DNA of 51,791 nucleotides from JANPCX01 sp031431125 (GTDB lineage Bacteria; Pseudomonadota; Gammaproteobacteria; Burkholderiales; Burkholderiaceae_C). The stretch is taken from assembly GCA_031431125.1 (NCBI GenBank), contig JANPCX010000030.1, forward strand, positions 1 to 51,791. Reading direction: 5' to 3'. Positions within the stretch are counted from its first letter, which is position 1. Every line of letters starts with the position of its first letter. The translations under genes were made by a program, and so were the position numbers. The notes under the pieces are model-generated. The model ran no database searches, was not told where the DNA came from, and saw only the letters and a list, made by a program, of their open reading frames with translations. This document shows, piece after piece, positions 18,330 through 25,609 of the stretch.

Positions 18330-19142
18330 CTAACGCACCGTTTCGGGGCCAAGTTCGGCCCGTGTGGACACCAAGCCCGCACGCATCTGGCTGTAAGCGG
18401 CTTGGACCTGGGCTTGGTCGGCCCCCTTGACGCCCAAATCAATGTGCTTTCCCCACTGGGGATGGTCCACACTGGGGAGGCTGAACACCCTGACCCCAGG
18501 AAAGGCGGCTTCAATCTCAAGCATCAATGGTGTCAGGCTGGCTTCCATCGCGCCCATGACAATGACCGAACACTCGTGCTGCACCTGGCTGCGGTGCAAG
18601 TGGAGGTAGTGTGTGTCCAGCACCCACTCGATCATTGGCCAAGCCATGACAGGGAAGCCAGGCACGAAGTACACCGCGCCCTGCCCTGTGTTTCCCTTGA
18701 GCGAGAAACCTGGAATTTTGTTGAACGGGTTGGGAACAATGGCAGCGCCTTGTGGGAACACACCCATATTGAGGCGGTGGCTGTGGTCCCGTGTTGGGTC
18801 AAAAACTTCGCCCTTCTCGGCCGCCATCGCCATCATGCGTTCCATGATCAGGTCCTGGGCTTGCGGGTGCATTTGCAGCGGCAGGCCCCAAGCGGCGGCC
18901 GCGCATTGTCGGGTGTGGTCGTCGGGCGTGGCGCCAATGCCGCCGCAAGAAAACACCAAATCGCCGCTGTGCTTGGCATAGGCCAAGTCAGCGGTGAGCT
19001 GCTCGGGTTCGTCGCCGCAATAACGCGCCCACGACAAGGCCATGCCGCGTGTTGTGAGCAGCTCAATCACCTTGACCAGGTGTTTGTCTTCTCGTTTGCC
19101 CGACAAGATTTCGTCGCCGACGATGATGAGACCAATTTTCAT
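18330..19142 (-). CDS. CinA N-terminal-like (molybdopterin-binding fold) protein
   Basis: A 270-residue protein of the competence/damage-inducible CinA family, carrying only the molybdopterin-binding-like domain: IIVGDEILSGKREDKH at the start, FSCGGIGATPDDHTR near residue 65, and VYFVPGFPVMAWPM around 170. The nicotinamide mononucleotide deamidase domain of full-length CinA is missing, as in many stand-alone homologs. Its role is probably nucleotide-pyrophosphate or cofactor repair, which is uncertain. The start ATG overlaps the stop of the upstream EI24-type gene by 4 bases, so the two are translationally coupled. A GGTGC-N7-GCACC dyad straddles its stop codon. Confidence 0.85.
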   Translation of the reverse strand: MKIGLIIVGDEILSGKREDKHLVKVIELLTTRGMALSWARYCGDEPEQLTADLAYAKHSGDLVFSCGGIGATPDDHTRQCAAAAWGLPLQMHPQAQDLIMERMMAMAAEKGEVFDPTRDHSHRLNMGVFPQGAAIVPNPFNKIPGFSLKGNTGQGAVYFVPGFPVMAWPMIEWVLDTHYLHLHRSQVQHECSVIVMGAMEASLTPLMLEIEAAFPGVRVFSLPSVDHPQWGKHIDLGVKGADQAQVQAAYSQMRAGLVSTRAELGPETVR

Positions 19143-20041
19143 GCGGGGGGCAAGAGTGAAGGAGAGGTTGGGGGAGGTGAAACGATTGGCGGCAAAACCA
19201 GCGGCCCATCCCCCGCGACCAAGTTGCGGGTTCCGTCATCCACTGGCAGGTCACCGCGCTGCTTGGCCAATGCCGCCAGCAAAAAATGCGAAAACCACAG
19301 CGCCGAAAACGCAAACACCAGCGTGTAAATCCAAATCGCTACCGGCACCAGCACCGGCGCCATCAGCACCGTGAGCATGCTGGAGGCAAAAACCAAACTC
19401 GGGGCCGCGCCCAAGTACCCAGTCAATATACCCATGCCCAGTAATGCGGGGCGGTGGGCACGTATCAACACGCGGCGCTCGTCTGCCGTGGCGAATTCGG
19501 CGAGCACGTCATAGGTCATGACCTTGTAGGTAAGCCAACCCCAAATCAAGGGCGGCAGAATCAATACCAACGGCGGAATCAACCACAGCGGAACCGACAG
19601 CACCAAGAGCAGCAAGGCCAAGAGCGTGCAGAAAAACGCCACCACCGCACCGCCAAAAAACGAGCCGCCCTGTTTTCTGTCCAAGGAGGGGAAACGCCGT
19701 TTGGCAACCAAACGGGCCATGGACGGTGTCATCAAAGCCGCCACCAAGAGCAGCGACAGCACCACGATCACGGGCGTGGCCACCATGACCACCAGCAGCG
19801 GCGCCAGCATGGTCCACATCCCCGCCCAGCCCATTTTTTCCAGCCATGCATGCAATGACTGAAGCGAGGACCAGGCATTGAGCTGGGCTCGCACCAGGTC
19901 AATGGCCGCTTCCCAGTACAAATACCCCAAACCCAAGGCCAAGGCGGTCATCACGGCCAATGGCAAGAGCGACAACCCAATCACCTTGGGGTGCAAACAG
20001 TACAGCGCAGCGCGCCAAAAGGAGCTGACCAGTGAATTCAT
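19139..20041 (-). CDS. EI24-domain (CysZ-like) inner-membrane protein
   Basis: A 300-residue integral membrane protein with about six hydrophobic segments and the EI24/CysZ layout: an N-terminal FWRAALYCLHPKVI segment, paired helices, and a conserved loop (YDVLAEFATADERRVLIRAHR) typical of Burkholderiales members. E. coli CysZ imports sulfate; whether this protein does is unknown. ATG 20041 is chosen because upstream in-frame codons (to 20218) lack membrane-protein character and run into the desaturase terminator. Its stop overlaps the start of the CinA-like gene. Confidence 0.85.
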   Translation of the reverse strand: MNSLVSSFWRAALYCLHPKVIGLSLLPLAVMTALALGLGYLYWEAAIDLVRAQLNAWSSLQSLHAWLEKMGWAGMWTMLAPLLVVMVATPVIVVLSLLLVAALMTPSMARLVAKRRFPSLDRKQGGSFFGGAVVAFFCTLLALLLLVLSVPLWLIPPLVLILPPLIWGWLTYKVMTYDVLAEFATADERRVLIRAHRPALLGMGILTGYLGAAPSLVFASSMLTVLMAPVLVPVAIWIYTLVFAFSALWFSHFLLAALAKQRGDLPVDDGTRNLVAGDGPLVLPPIVSPPPTSPSLLPPA

Positions 20042-20172
20042 GGCCGCAAGGATACGCGAGTCACACCGATTCTTTGGGTGTCGTATGCCACCAATCCAGT
20101 CTAGTGCGATGTGGTCGACTCCGTTGATGGAAGGTTGCGGTAGCGGGAGCGCCCGATTGCCGAATCGAACAT

Positions 20173-20197
20173 TAAAAAACCCGCCAGCGGCGGGTTT
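20173..20197 (-). terminator. Rho-independent terminator of the desaturase gene
   Basis: On the minus strand AAACCCGCC/GGCGGGTTT with a three-base loop is followed by TTTTTTAATG, 22 bases after the desaturase stop. Confidence 0.88.
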
Positions 20198-20218
20198 CGT
20201 CTGGGAGTGCAAGAGCAC

Positions 20219-21445
20219 TCAAGCGTGTTGAGCCGACCTCAGCTTGAGGGCAAATTCCTGCATCGAGGCAATGCCGCTGCCCTCTGCTTTTTTGCACCAA
20301 GCTTGTAAATCCACGACCAACTGTTCGGCCGACACGTTGGTGCGGGTCCACAGCTGGCGCAACTCTTCACGCATATGCACCCAATGTGCCAAGCCAGGGT
20401 GATCAGCAACGGCTTTTTCAATTTGCGCTTTGGCGGCTTGGGGAATTTTGTCTGCGTCGCGGTGCAACCAACGCTGAGCCAAACGCAGGTTGGCCAACTT
20501 GCCATGGCCGGCGGCCCCTTCGGATTTCACGCGGTCCATTTCAGCAGCGCAGGCCTCGCGTAAGTTGCGTGCGTACTTGGCCATGACTTCATAACGATTG
20601 GCGATGATGGCTTCCAAGGTTTTGGCGTCGGCCACGGGTTTAATCGCACCCAATTTCAGCTGAGGCGCTGTTTTTCGTACCTTGGCCCAGCCCACCATTT
20701 CAAGCATGCGGATGTAGCCCCAGCCAATGTCGAACTCAAAGGGCTTGACCGAGAGCTTGGCCGAGGTAGGGTAGGTGTGATGGTTGTTGTGCAACTCTTC
20801 ACCGCCAATGATGATGCCCCAGGGCGAAACGTTGGTGGACGCATCGGGTGCCTCAAAGTTGCGGTAGCCCCAATAGTGGCCAATGCCATTGATGATGCCG
20901 GCGGCGGTGATAGGAATCCAGGCCATTTGAACAGCCCAAATCGTGGCACCAATGGCACCGAACAAAGCGAGGTTGATGATGAGCATCAGACCCACGCCCT
21001 GCCATGAAAAGCGGGTGTAGAGGTTACGCTCCAACCAATCGTCTGGGGTGCTGTGGCCGTACTTGTCCAGGGTGTCTTGAACTTTGGACTCGGCGCGGTA
21101 GAGCTCGCTGCCAGTCAACAACACGGTTTTGATGCCACGGGTGACCGGGCTGTGTGGGTCTTCTTCGGTTTCGCACTTGGCGTGGTGCTTGCGGTGTATC
21201 GCCACCCACTCTTTGGTGACCATGCCCGTGGTCAACCACAGCCAGAAGCGGAAGAAATGCGAAGGAACGGGCCCAAGGTCAAGCGAGCGGTGCGCCTGGG
21301 CGCGGTGCAAGAAAATAGTGACCGAGGCGATGGTGATGTGGGTGAAGACCAGTGCAACGGCCACCAACTGCCACCAAGTGGTTTGAATCAGGCCGTTGGC
21401 CAACCAGTCAACGAGGCTGTCAAACACCGTAGAAATCATGTTCAT
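20219..21445 (-). CDS. Membrane fatty acid (acyl-CoA) desaturase with C-terminal extension
   Basis: A 408-residue membrane di-iron enzyme that introduces a double bond into acyl chains using O2. The three histidine boxes are HRAQAHR, HRKHH and HNNHH, spaced as in the delta-9 acyl-CoA desaturase group, among four hydrophobic stretches. Residues about 260-408 are an additional soluble, helical region ending LRQLWTRTNVSAEQLV and so on, which recalls the tail of ISL3-type transposases; this likeness is tentative. In-frame ATGs at 21445 and 21439 compete for the start. A TACAAT hexamer (21485-21490) and an FNR-like box lie upstream. It would adjust membrane fluidity. Confidence 0.9.
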   Translation of the reverse strand: MNMISTVFDSLVDWLANGLIQTTWWQLVAVALVFTHITIASVTIFLHRAQAHRSLDLGPVPSHFFRFWLWLTTGMVTKEWVAIHRKHHAKCETEEDPHSPVTRGIKTVLLTGSELYRAESKVQDTLDKYGHSTPDDWLERNLYTRFSWQGVGLMLIINLALFGAIGATIWAVQMAWIPITAAGIINGIGHYWGYRNFEAPDASTNVSPWGIIIGGEELHNNHHTYPTSAKLSVKPFEFDIGWGYIRMLEMVGWAKVRKTAPQLKLGAIKPVADAKTLEAIIANRYEVMAKYARNLREACAAEMDRVKSEGAAGHGKLANLRLAQRWLHRDADKIPQAAKAQIEKAVADHPGLAHWVHMREELRQLWTRTNVSAEQLVVDLQAWCKKAEGSGIASMQEFALKLRSAQHA

Positions 21446-21573
21446 TCAAATGCTTTCATATCGCCCATACTGAGGCGGTAACTCATTGTAGGCGAGCCCC
21501 TGGGCACATGGGCTGTCAATACCGCGACAAAACAAGGCTAAATCGCCTGTTGTTTGGGGTATCTGAGGGCCAA

Positions 21574-21587
21574 TTGACCCGGATCAA
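21574..21587. promoter_or_regulatory. FNR/Anr-type box upstream of the desaturase gene
   Basis: TTGACCCGGATCAA matches the FNR/Anr/FixK half-site pattern TTGAT-N4-ATCAA with one mismatch. It lies in the 178-bp intergenic region, 130 bp upstream of the O2-dependent desaturase and about 100 bp from its probable transcription start. An oxygen-sensing regulator here would be sensible, but the distance is larger than for classic activation. Confidence 0.45.
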
Positions 21588-21623
21588 GCAGCCAGTTGCT
21601 GAAAGAAGAAGCCCCTGGGCATG

Positions 21624-22883
21624 TCAAACACGTTCCCAAATCGCAGCAAAAAAAGCGTCGGTGCCGTGGCGATGCGGCCACATCCGCAGAAAATCACCCC
21701 GAACCAGGTCCTCGGCCTGCCCCGCATGGGCTTTGGTCAACACCTCTGCCGCAGGCAACACCTTGAAGTTGTCGCCTTGCATTTCGCTGAAAGAAGCAGC
21801 CACGACCTCGTTTTCGGCTTCCAGCAAACTGCAGGTGGCGTACACCAAACGACCACCGGGTTTGAGCAAGCGTGCGGCACTGGTCAAGATGGCGGTTTGT
21901 TTGGCTTGCAACTCGCGCACCGAGTCCGCGTTTTGGCGCCATTTCAAGTCGGGGTTGCGGCGCAAGGTGCCCAGGCCCGAACAGGGTGCATCCACCAACA
22001 CCCGATCCATCTTGCCCGCCAGCCGTTTGATCCGGTCGTCGCGTTCATGGGCGATTTGCACCGGGTACACGTTGGACAGGCCACTGCGTGCCAAACGCGG
22101 TTTCAACGCGGCGAGCCTGTGGCCTGAGGTGTCAAAGGCATAGAGCCGTCCGGTGTTGCGCATGCTCGCGCCCAAGGCCAAGGTTTTGCCGCCAGCGCCG
22201 GCACAAAAGTCGGTGACCATCTCACCGCGTTTTGCATCTAAACAAAGTGCGAGCAACTGGCTGCCTTCGTCTTGCACTTCGACGTCACCACGCTTGAACA
22301 CGTCCAGGGTTTGCAAGGCCATTTTGTTGTCCAAACGCAGGCCCCAAGGTGAATACGGTGTGGCCTGCGCTTGATGGCCCGCCACCATCAAGGCCTTTTG
22401 GGCTTCTTCGCGGCTGGTTTTGAAGGTGTTGACACGCAGGTCCAGCGGCGCCGTGTCGTTCAGGGCATTCACTACGGGCCAAAAGTCGGCCCCGAGTGAT
22501 GTTTTGAGCGCGTCGGCAAGCCAATCAGGTAGGTTGTGGCGCAGTTTTTCGGGCAGCGTGCTCGAGTGAACGGCCAGCATCTTGGGCAGCCACTCTTGCT
22601 CGAAGTCCGTGAGGGCCGCGCGCAAAAAAGCGGCATTGCCTTGCCAACCCAAAAGCGCCAAACGCCGCACCATTTCACCTTTGCCGGATTGCGCCTGGTT
22701 CTCGAACAACAAACGTTTGCGCAGCACCATATAGGTGGTTTCAGCCAGCGTGTGGCGCTCGCGGGGCCCCAGGCCCCGTTGCTGACGAAAAAAGCGCGAG
22801 ACGATGCTGTCTGCGGGGGAATCAAACTGCATCACTTGGTGCAGAAGTTCGGTGGTGAGTTCGACGAGGGCGTTAGGGTGCAT
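21624..22883 (-). CDS. RsmB/RsmF-type rRNA (cytosine-5) methyltransferase
   Basis: A 419-residue SAM-dependent methyltransferase of the NOL1/NOP2/Sun family. The N-terminal 140 residues form a NusB-like helical domain. The catalytic domain has the SAM-binding DFCAGAGGKTLALG, the two cysteine motifs DAPCSGLGTLRRNPD and ATCSLLEAENE, and a terminal DAFFAAIWER. It probably makes 5-methylcytosine in 16S rRNA, like RsmB at position 967, but a second RsmB paralog elsewhere cannot be excluded, so no symbol is given. ATG 22883 is chosen over an in-frame upstream start at 22985, which would overlap the divergent DUF1653 gene. Confidence 0.9.
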   Translation of the reverse strand: MHPNALVELTTELLHQVMQFDSPADSIVSRFFRQQRGLGPRERHTLAETTYMVLRKRLLFENQAQSGKGEMVRRLALLGWQGNAAFLRAALTDFEQEWLPKMLAVHSSTLPEKLRHNLPDWLADALKTSLGADFWPVVNALNDTAPLDLRVNTFKTSREEAQKALMVAGHQAQATPYSPWGLRLDNKMALQTLDVFKRGDVEVQDEGSQLLALCLDAKRGEMVTDFCAGAGGKTLALGASMRNTGRLYAFDTSGHRLAALKPRLARSGLSNVYPVQIAHERDDRIKRLAGKMDRVLVDAPCSGLGTLRRNPDLKWRQNADSVRELQAKQTAILTSAARLLKPGGRLVYATCSLLEAENEVVAASFSEMQGDNFKVLPAAEVLTKAHAGQAEDLVRGDFLRMWPHRHGTDAFFAAIWERV

Positions 22884-22932
22884 CAGTGAATTATCGTTGG
22901 GCCCGCCTATTTCAACCCGAAGAGATGAGCCC

Positions 22933-23220
22933 ATGAGCCCAGTTGCACCCAAAGACTTGAACGCCCTGCCGCCCTTACCTGCCACAGTTTTGGGCCACTA
23001 CCGCCACTACAAAGGAGGTGACTACGAAGTAATTGGCGTGGCCCGCCACAGCGAAACCGAGGCCCCCATGGTCGTGTACCGTCCGCTGTACAACAACACC
23101 GGCTGGTGGGTGCGCGACCACGGCATGTTCTTTGAATCGCTGGAGGTGGATGGCGTGATGCGCCAACGTTTTGACTTCATTGGGCCCATCGATTCACCGC
23201 GCGGGTTTGCACCGATGTAA
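22933..23220 (+). CDS. DUF1653 domain protein
   Basis: A 95-residue soluble protein whose core reads GHYRHYKGGDYEVIGVARHS, then MVVYRPLY, WWVRDHGMFFE and RFDFI, the DUF1653 pattern of small beta-rich proteins of unknown function. ATG 22933 has the purine-rich sequence AGAGATGAG upstream. It is divergent from the methyltransferase gene, with 49 bp between starts, and converges on purN with a 21-bp gap. Confidence 0.88.
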   Translation: MSPVAPKDLNALPPLPATVLGHYRHYKGGDYEVIGVARHSETEAPMVVYRPLYNNTGWWVRDHGMFFESLEVDGVMRQRFDFIGPIDSPRGFAPM

Positions 23221-23241
23221 GTGGCTTCCGCCCTCCGTTCA

Positions 23242-23874
23242 TCAAAGACCGAATAGCTGCGATTGGCCTTTGTTGTGGCGCACGATGCCGTGGGCGTCAA
23301 CCGATACCTCGCCGTCCACGAACCAACGAACCGCTTGCGGATACATCAGATGTTCTTGCTTCAAAACGCGTGCCGCCAAGGTCTCTTCGGTGTCGCCCAA
23401 TAACACAGGGACCACGGCCTGCGCCACGATGGGACCGTGGTCAAGTTCTGGCGTCACCAAATGCACCGTGGCCCCGGCCACTTTGCAGCCCGCATCCAGC
23501 GCACGCTGATTCGTATGCAGGCCAGTGAACGCGGGCAACAGTGAGGGGTGGATATTGAGCATCCGCCCCGCAAACGGCGTGATGAACACGGGCGTGAAGA
23601 TTCGCATAAACCCCGCGAGCACCACCACGTCGGGCGCGAACGAGGTCACCGTTTTGGCCAACTCGGCATCAAAACTCTCACGGTCCGGATAGTCACGGTG
23701 GTTGACCACGGCGGTGGCGATTCCCTGGGCCTGGGCAAAAACCAGCCCGGCTGCGTCAGCGCGGTTGCTCACCACCGCTGCGATACGAGCATTCCACCCT
23801 TGGTGTGCACAGGCATGAACGATGGCCTCCATGTTGGAGCCTCGACCAGAAATCAGGATGACGATGTTTTTCAT
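23242..23874 (-). CDS. purN: Phosphoribosylglycinamide formyltransferase PurN
   Basis: A 210-residue enzyme that formylates GAR with 10-formyltetrahydrofolate in purine synthesis. Signatures are ILISGRGSNMEAIV for phosphate binding, LAGFMRIFTP, the catalytic Asn/His of NIHPSLLPAF, and the catalytic Asp of ELDHGPIVAQ. ATG 23874 begins MKNIVILISGRG, the family N-terminus; the in-frame start at 23940 adds 22 unrelated residues. No neighbour belongs to purine synthesis. Confidence 0.95.
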   Translation of the reverse strand: MKNIVILISGRGSNMEAIVHACAHQGWNARIAAVVSNRADAAGLVFAQAQGIATAVVNHRDYPDRESFDAELAKTVTSFAPDVVVLAGFMRIFTPVFITPFAGRMLNIHPSLLPAFTGLHTNQRALDAGCKVAGATVHLVTPELDHGPIVAQAVVPVLLGDTEETLAARVLKQEHLMYPQAVRWFVDGEVSVDAHGIVRHNKGQSQLFGL

Positions 23875-24209
23875 AGGTCGGTATCTTGAACAAGGTGGGC
23901 AGTTTAGCGATGGGCCTGCGACAACCTGGGGCCGATGCACAACACGGTTGCAAATTCAGAACTTTGATGTATATTTTGACCGTGGGATTTTATCCCGCAT
24001 TTTAATTGACTCGACAGCGACACGTAGTCGCTGTCGCACGAGCCTGACCGGCTGGGCGACCGGGTCCGTCATCTGACCGTCAAAATTGTGTAGATAAACT
24101 TCCGCGGGCATTTGGCATGTACTCAAACAGAAGCTGGTAAGTGCCCGACGACTCTTCCTCGCCAGAAAACCAACGCCTTCATAAAACCACCAACTCTCTA
24201 AGGGACCAC
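23875..24209. other. Intergenic region with two dyads between purN and the RCC1 lipoprotein gene
   Basis: This 335-bp AT-richer stretch separates divergent genes. It holds a TTGACC hexamer (23976-23981), the small dyad GGGAT-TTT-ATCCC (23984-23996), and a perfect 10-bp stem CGACAGCGAC/GTCGCTGTCG with loop ACGTA (24012-24036). None has a T-run. They look like operator or leader structures rather than terminators. I see no coding sequence. Confidence 0.5.
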
Positions 24210-25424
24210 ATGGATCGATTGACTCACTACGCTGCAACACTTTCTCTGGCGGCTTTACTCACCGCCTGTGGAGGGGGCGTTGAAGATGGCGCGGCAACAG
24301 CCAACTCAGAACAAGAGGACTTGGCAACAGCAGCGATCGCCGTCGTCGAACCGCTGGACGATGCAATGCGCATCTCAGCGGGAAATGCCCATGCTGTGGG
24401 CCTGCGGGTGGACGGCACTGTTTTCACATGGGGGGAAAACAGCCAGGGACAGCTCGGGGTTGGAAACTACGCTGACTCCAACACACCATCGCCTGTTGTC
24501 GGGCTCAGTGCAGTCAAGGCGATACGAGCAGGCGGCGCCCATACAGTCGCATTAAAACAGGACGGCTCCGTATGGACATGGGGCAGCAACTTCAATGGCC
24601 AACTTGGCAACGGATCTTCTGGTGTGTCACCCAGGCCCGTTGTAGTCGCTGGCCTGAGCGGTGTGAAAACAATTGCCGCAGGTCAAACACACAGCTTGGC
24701 AGTCAAGACTGACGGAACGGTCTGGGGCTGGGGTCGCACCTCCCTTGCATCCAGCAACAGACCCACCCAGGTGGCTGGCCTGAGCAATGTCAAGGCCGTG
24801 GTCGCAGGTGCACAGTATTCCGTCGCGCTGAAAAACGACGGGACCGTATGGGCCTGGGGCAACAACTTCTTCGGACAACTGGGCAATGGCACCACGGTAT
24901 CGTCCCCAACGCCTGTGGCAGTGACGGGTTTGGTCGGCGTCAAATCGATCGCGGCTGGAACCACACACTCATTGGCCGTGAAGGACGACGGCTCGGTCTG
25001 GGCCTGGGGCAATAACTTCTACGGTCAACTTGGCAACAGAAGCAGCCATTCCTATGTGCCAGTCCCCGTGGCGGGTCTCATCGGCGTCAAATCGGTGGAC
25101 GCCAGCGCCTACAACAGTGTGGCCCTGAAGGCCGACAGCACGGTATTCACCTGGGGCAACAACTTCTTCGGCCAACTTGGCAACGGCACGCGCATCAACA
25201 GTTCCACGCCGAGCCCTGCTTTGGGGATGACAGGTGCTGCAGCGGTCGCCGCAGGGACGGGCAGTGCTCACGTGCTCAAAAGCGATGGGTCGGTGTTCGG
25301 GTTCGGCATGAACAACTCGGGACAGCTGGGGAACAACACCTTGAGTCAAAGCAGCGTTCCGGTGCAAACCGCTGGCGTCAGGGGAGTAGGCGTGCTCAAC
25401 CTCGGCGCATCCGCCTCACGCTAG
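24210..25424 (+). CDS. RCC1-repeat lipoprotein
   Basis: A 404-residue secreted lipoprotein. The signal sequence MDRLTHYAATLSLAALLTAC ends in a lipobox with Cys20, followed by a glycine spacer. From about residue 55 to the end there are seven RCC1-type repeats of about 50 residues, each with a version of VWAWGNNFFGQLGNG and SLAVKDDGSVW, enough for a closed seven-bladed beta-propeller. The repeats are very alike, also at DNA level. ATG 24210 follows AAGGGA. The protein lacks other domains; it probably binds a protein or polysaccharide at the cell surface, but no ligand can be named. The gene ends at a strong terminator. Confidence 0.87.
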   Translation: MDRLTHYAATLSLAALLTACGGGVEDGAATANSEQEDLATAAIAVVEPLDDAMRISAGNAHAVGLRVDGTVFTWGENSQGQLGVGNYADSNTPSPVVGLSAVKAIRAGGAHTVALKQDGSVWTWGSNFNGQLGNGSSGVSPRPVVVAGLSGVKTIAAGQTHSLAVKTDGTVWGWGRTSLASSNRPTQVAGLSNVKAVVAGAQYSVALKNDGTVWAWGNNFFGQLGNGTTVSSPTPVAVTGLVGVKSIAAGTTHSLAVKDDGSVWAWGNNFYGQLGNRSSHSYVPVPVAGLIGVKSVDASAYNSVALKADSTVFTWGNNFFGQLGNGTRINSSTPSPALGMTGAAAVAAGTGSAHVLKSDGSVFGFGMNNSGQLGNNTLSQSSVPVQTAGVRGVGVLNLGASASR

Positions 25425-25500
25425 TCGTGGCAGACAGTACTCTCCGTCCCTGACGAAGGCGCCCATGGGTTGAATAAACCCCATGGCGTGTTCAATCTCA

Positions 25501-25547
25501 CCGCGTCCTCTCTCTCTGTTTCTCAGGGAGTGAGGACGCGGTTTTTT
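25501..25547 (+). terminator. Rho-independent terminator of the RCC1 gene
   Basis: A perfect 10-bp stem CCGCGTCCTC/GAGGACGCGG closes a 21-base pyrimidine-rich loop and is followed by six T. Confidence 0.88.
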
Positions 25548-25609
25548 GCAGTCAAGGTCGGCCTGTTTTACTGACGCCGAAACCCATTGAGTTGAGTACT
25601 CCCAGTCAC

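Noticed and set aside
24400..25390. Regular repeats as a possible CRISPR or tandem satellite
   Set aside because: The period of about 150 bp corresponds to RCC1 protein repeats in one continuous frame.
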